The position numbers were made by a program, and so were the translations under genes. A DNA stretch of 64,000 nucleotides from Bacteroidota bacterium (GTDB taxonomy: Bacteria > Bacteroidota > Bacteroidia > Cytophagales > Cyclobacteriaceae), in assembly GCA_016178785.1 (NCBI GenBank), contig JACOSO010000068.1:1-64000 (forward strand), in the 5' to 3' direction. This document shows positions 27,017 to 33,299 of this stretch, piece by piece; positions within the stretch are counted from its first letter, which is position 1, and each line of letters starts with the position of its first letter. The notes beneath the pieces were generated by a model. The model was not told the origin of the DNA and ran no database searches. It saw only the letters and a list, made by a program, of their open reading frames with translations.

Positions 27017-27759
27017 GCGACAAAAAGTTCACGGCAATTGATAGCCTTCAATATTTGCTTAATAAACCGATAATTGAAACAGCGGCTACGAAGAAAATAA
27101 AAACCATTCTCACTAGAACCCAAAACGATAGCTCAATGGTTGGTATTATTGGCGAAGAAGGGATAGGCAAATCCACTGGTGTAGCCAAATCTGTCCTAGC
27201 AAATCCTAGTTCTTACTACATTAGAATGGGCCAAAGCTACGGAAGCAAGACATTGTTTCACGAGCTTATTTTTTTGATCACGGGCAAGCAGGTGTATCAG
27301 AGTACTAACATGAATAGCACAATTGATTTTCTCTCAAACGTATTGACAGAAACTCCTGATAAGAAGCTAGTAATTATCGATGATGCAGGTAAGTTAAAAT
27401 CGGCTGGGCTCGGTCTATTCCATGAACTAAGAGACAATACTATGGACACTACTGGCTTTGTGTTTATGGGGCTTGAATATTTTATGAACAACCTCCTTAA
27501 ATGGAAAAAAGAAGGAAAAATTGGGATCGCGGAATTTTACCGAAGAATTAATTTTTGGTATTCACTTCCATATCTTAGTCAAGAAGAGAAAATTCTTTAC
27601 TTGAAGAGTAGAAACATTGAGCTCACTGAGAAACTGATTTCTATTTTAAAGGAGGTAAACACAATTTGGGAACTTGAAGCCCGGGTCAATATTTATTTGC
27701 AACAAAAGAAGATAAAAGGGTCGCGAAATAATCCTCCAAGTAATCCTAAAGAAGTCTAA
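27013..27759 (+). CDS. TnsC/MuB-like AAA+ ATPase of the transposon
   Basis: This 248-residue ATPase has Walker A GEEGIGKST (about 46-54), Walker B KLVIIDDAGKL (about 118-128) and a sensor segment GFVFMGLEYF. MuB/TnsC-type ATPases form filaments on target DNA, activate the transposase and prevent self-insertion. The start overlaps the transposase C-terminal frame by 4 bases. The protein is short, close to MuB/IstB-like sizes rather than to TnsC of Tn7. Six bases later a helix-turn-helix gene follows in the same direction. Confidence 0.82.
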   Translation: MSDKKFTAIDSLQYLLNKPIIETAATKKIKTILTRTQNDSSMVGIIGEEGIGKSTGVAKSVLANPSSYYIRMGQSYGSKTLFHELIFLITGKQVYQSTNMNSTIDFLSNVLTETPDKKLVIIDDAGKLKSAGLGLFHELRDNTMDTTGFVFMGLEYFMNNLLKWKKEGKIGIAEFYRRINFWYSLPYLSQEEKILYLKSRNIELTEKLISILKEVNTIWELEARVNIYLQQKKIKGSRNNPPSNPKEV

Positions 27760-27765
27760 AGTGAG

Positions 27766-28434
27766 ATGACTGCTCTTTTCGAGTTTACACAGGCTCTGGG
27801 CTTCGCGATTAAAGCAACTCGCGCGAAAAACAGCCTCACTCAAAGGAAGGTTAAAGAGAAGGCAAAAATAAACTCACATAGGCTTATTCCCGAAGCTGAA
27901 ATCGGCAAACGTAATATTAAGTTATCAACGGCATTTAAGATATGCGTTGGTTTAGATGAGAAACTTAGCAATATCGTGAGCCTCGTTAACCTCATATTAA
28001 ACCAGCCAAACTGGGTTGAAGAGAATAGATCACTATTAGATCGAGGAACTAGAAAGACAACGGCTAGAATTAGAGTGCGTACTGACACTGACTTTTCTGA
28101 AAATAATTTTTCTCTGGTGCTAGGGGACTTAATAAGAGAAATTAGGATCGTACATGGTTTCAGTCAACAACAGCTTTCCCTGATGGTCAGATTTCAATCG
28201 AATCGAGCCGTCCCAGAGTACGAGTTAGGGTTAAGATGTCCCAGATTAACAACTCTGTTTAAATTATGTCGAGGCTTGGAAGTCAACGCAAGTTATATCG
28301 TAGAACTTATGAGAAATAAATTCACCATCGAGAAAAGGCCTTTTATATTAATGAATAGGATGCGCTCAATTTTAAAAGACATGAATGAGCAAAAAAATAG
28401 AAAAGGCTTTCGGCCATGTAGTTCGAAAGCTTAG
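27766..28434 (+). CDS. Double Xre-type helix-turn-helix protein
   Basis: This 222-residue protein holds two diverged helix-turn-helix domains: residues about 5-70 (TQALGFAIKATRAKNSLTQ) and about 115-185 (LGDLIREIRIVHGFSQQQL), joined by a basic linker (RKTTARIRVRT). It lies 6 bases after the ATPase gene and overlaps the next helix-turn-helix gene by 50 bases. A protein with two such domains could bridge two DNA sites, for example the element's ends or a chosen target, a job done by TnsD/TniQ or TnsE in Tn7-like elements. That is an idea from position only; a plain regulator is equally possible. Confidence 0.68.
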   Translation: MTALFEFTQALGFAIKATRAKNSLTQRKVKEKAKINSHRLIPEAEIGKRNIKLSTAFKICVGLDEKLSNIVSLVNLILNQPNWVEENRSLLDRGTRKTTARIRVRTDTDFSENNFSLVLGDLIREIRIVHGFSQQQLSLMVRFQSNRAVPEYELGLRCPRLTTLFKLCRGLEVNASYIVELMRNKFTIEKRPFILMNRMRSILKDMNEQKNRKGFRPCSSKA

Positions 28435-28624
28435 GGTCAGTAAAGGTTTGAGTCAACAGGAATTGGCGGATCGACTGAGCCTTTACCGTCACCATATAAG
28501 CATAATAGAACGTGGGCTCAATTCTCCATCAATGTTCTTGGTATTCCAGATTGCGTATTCTCTAGAAGTCGAGCCATATCAATTGATGGAAATGCTAGAG
28601 GAAAGATTACGGCTAGCCAACTGA
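28385..28624 (+). CDS. Xre-family helix-turn-helix protein, 79 aa
   Basis: This is a compact, typical Xre domain (FGHVVRKLRVSKGLSQQELA) with little else. It overlaps the end of the double-HTH gene by 50 bases in another frame. Both proteins begin their domains with the same layout, so this may be a third copy of a duplicated module. It is the last gene of the Mu/Tn7-like set, and repeats begin at once downstream. Confidence 0.78.
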   Translation: MSKKIEKAFGHVVRKLRVSKGLSQQELADRLSLYRHHISIIERGLNSPSMFLVFQIAYSLEVEPYQLMEMLEERLRLAN

Positions 28625-28800
28625 GGGTTAATTGCCTCATTCTGCAGACTTCAATTTTTTAAAATTTTAACGAAATTTTTTCAACATCATCCAATAAAAA
28701 GCATTAGGGAGGGGGTACATTTTAAAATACCCACTGGGCTCATTTTATTGTAACTGTACCAAGCCTCAGAATATGAACATTCTAAACTTTGGATCTAATT

Positions 28801-28873
28801 TAACATAATATAAATTATATAACTATTGCCGAGCTAAGTTCCTGACGCACAGTTCTATAATTATATTATGTTA
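28801..28873. repeat. Inverted pair of GTTATATAAT...TTATGTT repeats
   Basis: Arm 28801-28823 (taacataatataaattatataac) read on the minus strand gives almost the same bases as arm 28852-28873, with one substitution and one indel. The loop is 28 bases. Related single copies lie at 28934-28956 and 33250-33276. Confidence 0.8.
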
Positions 28874-28933
28874 ACCATCCCAGCGTGCCATTCGTATTGG
28901 AGTTCGGGATTTTGCGCACATGCCAGCCGCACA

Positions 28934-28956
28934 GTTATATAATTTGACGTTATGTG
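28934..28956 (+). repeat. GTTATATAAT-N-CGTTATGT repeat, single copy
   Basis: The sequence gttatataat, a short spacer and cgttatgtg match the family seen at 28801-28873 and, inverted, at 33250-33276. Two outward copies of this kind frame the 29-33 kb cassette. Confidence 0.7.
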
Positions 28957-29092
28957 TAAATAGCCGCTCAAGGCCGCGCTCATCCGGGCCGTGCACACCT
29001 CGTCCTGGAGTGTCTATTTAAGCGATAAAGATTGAGCAAGAAAGTTTTTGCCCACGCGCATTTAATCCACCAACCGCGCCAAGCATAAGTAA

Positions 29093-29126
29093 TGCAGGCC
29101 GCACATACCAGGCGCCAACCAAAGCC
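29093..29126 (+). repeat. 34-bp element with conserved ends, copy 1
   Basis: It starts tgcaggccgcaca and ends aaccaaagcc, with 11 variable bases between. The same length, ends and orientation recur at 33097-33130, about 4 kb away, on the other side of the second HigBA pair and the PLD/DUF4263 operon. Confidence 0.75.
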
Positions 29127-29267
29127 AGCATCACACATGCTTGATCCATCGCTCTAAGACCAATTCAATTGAGTTGTGATAAAGCTCACTGGATTAATTC
29201 ATTAGGTTCGCCATAGCTCACCAGAACTTCAAAGGTGTTCGCACTTTATTTTTCTTTTGTCCTTTTT

Positions 29268-29349
29268 GCCTTGATGCAAAAAGAACGAAAAAAATCAAGG
29301 CCCAAAGATGCTTCCGCCCACATGCCTACGCGCCACCTCGTCTTTGGGC
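29268..29349. repeat. Two successive inverted repeats
   Basis: gccttgat (29268-29275) pairs with atcaaggc (29294-29301), and gcccaaaga (29300-29308) pairs with tctttgggc (29341-29349). Cytophagales and related genomes carry many intergenic copies of sequences like the first one. They may act as terminators or be remnants of small palindromic elements. Confidence 0.65.
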
Positions 29350-29445
29350 CGGGCCACCGCGCAGCGGAAGTTTGATATTCCAGAAGGAACTTCCTTATGA
29401 GTTTTTGATATATGTCAAATATGACATATATTTGTCTGAGACAAA

Positions 29446-29769
29446 ATGGATAAAGAGCTAGCTTGGTTGCATGGTGAAGTGAAAACACCACCTTTTTCAA
29501 AGGCGGCTCGCATTGAGGCCGGGGTGTTACTTCGCAAGCTCCAACGAGGTGAAAGACTTTCCATGCCTCACTCGCGTCCAATGCCTTCGATCGGTAGACG
29601 ATGCCATGAGCTTCGTATAGATGACGAAAATGTAACATGGAGAATTGTTTACCGGATCGATTCAGACGCGATTGTGATCTTGGAAGTTTTTGACAAGAAG
29701 ACCAATCAAACGCCCAAGCAAGTGATTGACAGTTGCAAGCAGCGGATTAAAAATTATGATGATAACTAA
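29446..29769 (+). CDS. HigB-type toxin, phage Gp49-like (second TA pair)
   Basis: This 107-residue protein belongs to the RelE superfamily branch often labelled Gp49/HigB: MDKELAWLHGEVKTPPFSKA at the start, LRKLQRGERLSMPHSRPMPS in the middle and RIVYRIDSDAIVILEVFDKK near the end. It is a ribosome-dependent or free mRNA interferase by family. The next gene is the matching antitoxin. A short palindromic atatgtcaaatatgacatat region lies just upstream of the start, suitable as an operator. It differs from the toxin at 18210, so the island holds two separate HigBA systems. Confidence 0.87.
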   Translation: MDKELAWLHGEVKTPPFSKAARIEAGVLLRKLQRGERLSMPHSRPMPSIGRRCHELRIDDENVTWRIVYRIDSDAIVILEVFDKKTNQTPKQVIDSCKQRIKNYDDN

Positions 29770-29782
29770 ACGAGTAAAAGAA

Positions 29783-30091
29783 ATGAATAGCGCAAAGAAG
29801 AAACGTCTTGAAGCAAATGGATGGAGGGTTGGTAGCACAGCTGAATTCTTGAATCTTTCGCCTGAAGAAGCTGCGTATATTGAGCTTAAACTTGCCTTAA
29901 GCAAAGCTCTCCAGGATCTACGTAAATCAAAAAATCTCACACAAGTTGATCTCGCCAAGCGTATAAAATCAAGTCAATCAAGAGTAGCGAAGATGGAGGC
30001 TGGAGATGCTTCAGTCACCATGGACCTTATGTTTCGCTCAATGTTTGCTCTTGGCGCATCCAGAAAGAAGGTGGTTGGAATGTTGGTGTGA
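29783..30091 (+). CDS. HigA-type antitoxin (Xre helix-turn-helix) of the second TA pair
   Basis: ATG 29783 is chosen because the family usually opens MNxxKxxRLEANGW; ATG 29756 in the same frame would overlap the toxin gene. The protein is 102 residues. Residues 1-45 form the toxin-binding part (GSTAEFLNLSPEEAAYIELK), and about 46-102 the helix-turn-helix (LTQVDLAKRIKSSQSRVAKM). It should neutralise the toxin and repress the operon. Confidence 0.88.
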   Translation: MNSAKKKRLEANGWRVGSTAEFLNLSPEEAAYIELKLALSKALQDLRKSKNLTQVDLAKRIKSSQSRVAKMEAGDASVTMDLMFRSMFALGASRKKVVGMLV

Positions 30092-30145
30092 TGGTCTCAG
30101 CTCGCTTCTGGCATACTTAAACACGCCACAAAGTTACGGGCTTGC

Positions 30146-30265
30146 GGAATAGAAAGCTGCAAGGGTTCGCTGCGCCTGCTCGTAAAAAAATCTCCACCCT
30201 CCCTCCTGCTCGCCCCCGTCCCTCGGGTAGTATTTTTTAACGGCAGCCCTTGCGCCTTTCTATCC
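30146..30265. repeat. Long imperfect inverted repeat
   Basis: Arm 30146-30173 (ggaatagaaagctgcaaggg...) is an approximate reverse complement of arm 30242-30265 (...cccttgcgcctttctatcc). The loop of about 70 bases is GC- and C-rich. Sequences of this look recur between genes in many Bacteroidota; role unknown. Confidence 0.65.
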
Positions 30266-30399
30266 GGTCCCGTGGGCGAGCGTCATGTTTAAATATATAC
30301 TTCGTGTCAATGTTGGCAGCTGGTGGCTGCTGCTTGGCGTTTGGCGTTCAGGTTCTCCGTTTGCGTTTCGCGTGTGGCGTTCTAGCCCACGTGAGTATC

Positions 30400-30521
30400 T
30401 GCTCAGGTTCTTTTGGCTTGAGTGTTCTATTTCAGAGCTCCCTTTTTAGGGGGCTTTTTTTGCTCAGGTTCTTTTGGCTTGAGTGTTCTATTTCAGAGCT
30501 CCCTTTTTAGGGGGCTTTTTT
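30400..30521 (+). repeat. Perfect 61-bp tandem duplication carrying a terminator
   Basis: Bases 30400-30460 and 30461-30521 are identical (tgctcaggttcttttggctt at the start of each). Each unit ends with a hairpin and a T run. Perfect identity suggests a recent duplication or an assembly stutter. Confidence 0.93.
30436..30460 (+). terminator. Rho-independent terminator, copy 1
   Basis: Stem agctccc / gggggct (7 pairs, one G-T) with loop ttttta and a T6 tail. It can end transcription from the HigBA pair on the plus strand. Confidence 0.75.
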
Positions 30522-30523
30522 TT
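30497..30523 (+). terminator. Rho-independent terminator, copy 2
   Basis: The same hairpin as at 30436-30460, displaced by 61 bases, with a longer T tail of about 8. It lies 21 bases before the end of the convergent DUF4263-like gene. Confidence 0.75.
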
Positions 30524-30543
30524 AGACATGTTGAAAGATTTCA

Positions 30544-31185
30544 CTAGAAAATTTTTCTCATATCATCCATATAGCCATAAGCCCTCCAATATTCCTCCAA
30601 CTTTGTTGAAGGTAATGTCACAGGATGCTCTGCAAAACTCCATAACTCTTCAGGATTCTCTTTTAAAATTTTAAGAGGTCTTACAAAGGCGTCCGATGAT
30701 CTTATTTCAATATTCGAGGTAGAATTGTGAAAACTTCGCCACTTCATTGCTTTTTCCTCTGACCAAGTTTCACCATCACCTGCGACAATGATAAACCTGA
30801 ATTTAGAGACTGCACCAAATATTCTTTTTTTCTCAAGAGGGTTTTCATGAAAGTACCGATCCCAAGATTTTACTTGCTCAAGGGCACCGTTCAATTCTTT
30901 TGATGGTTTGTCTGACTGTATGAATAACTTCATCTGAGGTCTTTCAACTTCGACCAAAACCCATTCAGGTCCATTCGAATTATCATTTAACCAGGCGAAA
31001 TCACACCTATAGGTTCCACCGAAAGAGATTTCATGAAAGACAGGTTGAATTCCACCCTTCCGGCTATATAGCTCATAAAACAAAAATGAATTCTCCTTGA
31101 GAATCTTAAGCAGTTCAACTTCGGAATTATTGCTATAGGCTGCTGCCAATTCCTTTTCAACCTTGACGTAATCCCACTTTGTCAT
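30544..31185 (-). CDS. Shedu/DUF4263-like nuclease
   Basis: This 213-residue protein carries the core of the Shedu (DUF4263) nuclease family, a branch of the PD-(D/E)XK fold: Asp62 in YRCDFAW, Glu79 and Glu81 in WVLVEVERP, a Gly/Ser-poor loop SDKPSKEL, then Gln104 in ALEQVKSWDRYF. Shedu proteins are single-gene anti-phage systems that cut DNA, usually with a variable N-terminal sensor domain; here the N-terminal part is only about 55 residues. It is the last gene of a minus-strand operon behind a PLD-like gene (24-base gap), which is not the classic stand-alone Shedu context. Confidence 0.76.
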   Translation of the reverse strand: MTKWDYVKVEKELAAAYSNNSEVELLKILKENSFLFYELYSRKGGIQPVFHEISFGGTYRCDFAWLNDNSNGPEWVLVEVERPQMKLFIQSDKPSKELNGALEQVKSWDRYFHENPLEKKRIFGAVSKFRFIIVAGDGETWSEEKAMKWRSFHNSTSNIEIRSSDAFVRPLKILKENPEELWSFAEHPVTLPSTKLEEYWRAYGYMDDMRKIF

Positions 31186-31209
31186 ATTTAAATTATTACT
31201 GGATGAATG

Positions 31210-31970
31210 TCAAACTGATGTCGCTGACGTCCACCTTCTGTCGAATACTGGTAGCATTGAGGCTTTTAAGTCTGAATTAACTTGTATTATAAAACACTCT
31301 TTCTTGCCTAAATCTTTTAAACTGTGCCCGACAATCCACATCCCACTATCATCAATTATATACCTATCATGTAATTCACTTCCATTATATACTCTAACAT
31401 TTACCTTAAAACCCTCTTTATTCAAATCATCAAGTGCTCTTTTAAAACTTCCAACTGGTTTATCCTCAATGTTATTAGTAAGAATAAGAACATTGTTTCC
31501 TTTTTTGCCCTTTGCCAAGATGTCAATCAATCTAGCCCCTATGTATGGGTCACAAATTCTGATATCACCAGAAAGTAAAGAAATAATCTCCTCCGTAAAT
31601 TGATTTTTGCTCGTGTAGGGAGTTCCTGAATTAATATATATATATCCTTACGCTCAACGGCTACATCGATCGCTATTTCATTCCTACCTTTTTGCATGAG
31701 TTTGTAAGTTCCATTTTTCTTATCTACACATCCGCGGGCAACATTATAAAGTGAATATTTGACAGCTTGTGGGCTTGTCTTGATTTCGATGATTTCTGTT
31801 AAGAATCGGGAAATGTTTGCAGCGCCCAGTCTCTCAATATTAAGTTCCTCTTTTGCAACATGCAAAACCCAAAGACTTCTTTCCTTCACTGAACCATAAA
31901 GATGCGGATCAGGATATCCAGACAAAGTCTTAATATTTATGGTTTGTAATTCTTGTGCTCGTTCTTTCAT
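31210..31970 (-). pseudogene. PLD-like protein with N-terminal helical domain, split by a frame slip in an (AT)6 run
   Basis: Two minus-strand frames together make one protein of about 250 residues. The first (31970 to about 31640) holds a helical, probably winged-helix part ending NEIAIDVAVERKDIYI. The second continues, without its own good start, as NSGTPYTSKNQF, then DIRICDPYIGARLIDILAK, and ends with HDRYIIDD and GHSLKDLGKK, a phospholipase-D-type motif in which the usual Lys is Arg. The frames meet exactly at an ATATATATATAT run (31634-31645); removing one AT unit restores a single frame. The gene overlaps the 328-aa gene by 1 base and lies 24 bases before the DUF4263-like gene. It may be dead, phase-variable or mis-sequenced. 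Confidence 0.72.
31634..31645. repeat. (AT)6 dinucleotide run at a frame break
   Basis: Twelve bases atatatatatat lie inside the PLD-like gene, where its two frames join. Such runs change length by slipped-strand mispairing, so the gene could switch on and off, or the run could be miscounted in the assembly. Confidence 0.85.
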
Positions 31971-32956
31971 TAGCCAATCATTTGCTTAACCATCCCTAAA
32001 CCAAGCTTTATTCCTTCCTCAGTTATTTTATAGACTTCACCTTTATCAATCACGTATGGGCGTCTCTTGCTATTTTTCATGTCTCTTTTGAAATTATTAC
32101 GGACTGTGATCCCTGCATCTGTTAATGCTTTGATCAGTGCAGTCGCTGCAATTTCCCTTTGATTAAAATGATAGTAGAAACATGCCAGATAGATGATTGC
32201 ATTGTTGAATGCCTCTTGTGAGTCTTTATCATCATGCTTTCTTTTTAACAGGTGCAGAGCTTCATTTTCGAATTCAAAGATTGTCTTAATCTTATCCTCC
32301 GTGGCTTCTAAATCCTTTGCTAAATCTTTCAGCCCATTGGGACTAGAGTTGTACTTTATATCAGGAATTTGTCTCTCCGTTGATTCTTGTTTCAAGCTCT
32401 TCCCTTTTTCATTTGTGTCAGAAGAGCCCTTGGTATTACTAGGTCTTTTTTTCCTTTCGGTTGGACCTTTCAAAGTCAAACCAAGTTTGGTCACTTTTGA
32501 GTGATTCGCATATTTAGTAATTAATGAGTCCAATATTTCGCTTATCTTGTAATGATTAATAAAGTAAAGGGAGTCCTCCAAGGACACAAAGTTTGATGAC
32601 GCCAGCTGCCCCAAAGGGGCTGATAAAGTAGTCGACTTTATGGTGAGGTCTTTAGATATTTCCGCTGAGCTCTTTTTATAACTATTCACGAGTGATAGTT
32701 CATTGGCAAAGTACTGTCCGATAAGGTAAAGCGATATTCTCTCTGCATTAGTCAAAGAATCAATTTCAAAAATCACCCCGCCATCCTTTCCGTTAATTCT
32801 AAAAAGGGTTGTTGATTTTTTAACAAGTTCCTCAAATCGCTCTAGGGTATCCTCTTCTGTTATTAAGAGGCTCTTTAGTATTTCTTTTCTCTTGTCATTC
32901 ATAAGATCAAAATTTATTGTGTTCAGATAATTATCAAATAACAAATGGTGTTTCAA
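31970..32956 (-). CDS. Hypothetical protein, 328 aa, first gene of the PLD/DUF4263 operon
   Basis: I do not recognise this soluble protein. Residues 1-150 are helical with a possible winged-helix part (SYKKSSAEISKDLTIKSTTL then LGQLASSNFVSLED). A low-complexity Lys/Ser/Thr/Glu linker follows (about 165-205). The C-terminal 120 residues contain a second small domain, with AFNNAIIYLACFYYHFNQRE then ITVRNNFKRDM and YVIDKGEVYKITEEGIKLG, like a wHTH plus strand hairpin. The stop overlaps the ATG of the PLD-like gene by 1 base. With DNA-binding-like modules it may be the sensor or regulator of the operon. Confidence 0.62.
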   Translation of the reverse strand: MKHHLLFDNYLNTINFDLMNDKRKEILKSLLITEEDTLERFEELVKKSTTLFRINGKDGGVIFEIDSLTNAERISLYLIGQYFANELSLVNSYKKSSAEISKDLTIKSTTLSAPLGQLASSNFVSLEDSLYFINHYKISEILDSLITKYANHSKVTKLGLTLKGPTERKKRPSNTKGSSDTNEKGKSLKQESTERQIPDIKYNSSPNGLKDLAKDLEATEDKIKTIFEFENEALHLLKRKHDDKDSQEAFNNAIIYLACFYYHFNQREIAATALIKALTDAGITVRNNFKRDMKNSKRRPYVIDKGEVYKITEEGIKLGLGMVKQMIG

Positions 32957-33096
32957 ATATACTGAAATACCGCTACTTATGAGGAATATTTGGTGAAATA
33001 TTTTTAATTTTGTGATAACAATAAATTCTGATTGTCGGATGAGTAATTGGTGATGGAACAGGGTAAATTTTCATGCTCCTGCAGCAACACACATTG

Positions 33097-33130
33097 TGCA
33101 GGCCGCACACGCTAACGCAAAACCAAAGCC
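33097..33130 (+). repeat. 34-bp element with conserved ends, copy 2
   Basis: Same 13-base start and 10-base end as the copy at 29093-29126. Here gcaggc (33098-33103) can pair with gcctgc (33128-33133), so the element can fold into a hairpin. Confidence 0.75.
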
Positions 33131-33249
33131 TGCCCAAAGAGTGTCGCTGCTCCAGCCCGGTAGTGAGTGATGAAGATTGAGTTATTGAAAGCCAACGCTC
33201 AAAAAAACTTTCTATGAAGATTCCGGTAAGCCCGGATGCCAAAGCTACT

Positions 33250-33276
33250 TAACATAACGCAATGCCATTATATAAC
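33250..33276 (-). repeat. GTTATATAAT-N-GCGTTATGTTA repeat, inverted copy
   Basis: Read on the minus strand it gives gttatataatggcattgcg and ttatgtta, matching 28934-28956 apart from a longer spacer. It faces the copies near 28.9 kb. Confidence 0.7.
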
Positions 33277-33299
33277 AATACTGACTGGATGAAGGGGGC

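Larger units (their letters stand above)
28625..29445. other. Repeat-rich intergenic region right of the Mu/Tn7-like element
   Basis: About 820 bases hold no credible gene. The first 180 bases are AT-rich and should contain the right end of the transposon, though I could not find a match to the left end. Then follow palindromic GTTATATAAT-type repeats (listed apart), GC-rich segments, a tgcaggccgcaca repeat and two hairpins. The mix of base composition suggests layered insertions. Confidence 0.6.
30092..30543. other. Intergenic region with a long hairpin and a duplicated terminator
   Basis: No gene was accepted in these 450 bases. The stretch holds a large imperfect hairpin (30146-30265) and a tandem 61-bp duplication that contains a terminator (30400-30521). 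Open frames drawn through it consist of low-complexity sequence and are not credible. Confidence 0.7.
32957..33299. other. Intergenic region at the right edge of the accessory island
   Basis: It holds the second 34-bp element (33097-33130), a gatgaagattgag motif shared with 29021-29033 (there gataaagattgag), and the inverted GTTATATAAT-type repeat (33250-33276). No gene is seen. The same motifs occur near 29 kb, so the two edges mark a cassette of about 4.3 kb. Confidence 0.65.

Noticed and set aside
24200-28624. Mu-like prophage
   Set aside because: Repressor, transposase and ATPase fit, but no head, tail, lysis or Mom/Gam-type genes follow, so a transposon is more likely.
25027-28624. CRISPR-associated (CAST) transposon
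   Set aside because: No cas genes, no TniQ and no repeat-spacer array anywhere nearby.
29246-29638. Minus-strand open frame of 130 codons opposite the second HigB toxin
   Set aside because: It overlaps a well-supported toxin gene and runs through hairpin repeats; no domain.
30250-30674. Open frames in the tandem-repeat and terminator region
   Set aside because: Low-complexity translations that run through the duplicated terminator.
30544-31185. Classic single-gene Shedu system
   Set aside because: The nuclease core fits, but the gene is short and coupled to two others, so it was described as Shedu-like within an operon.
28801-33276. Chromosomal integron with attC sites
   Set aside because: The repeats suggest recombination sites, but no integron-type integrase is seen and the motifs do not clearly show the paired core sites; kept only as a hypothesis.
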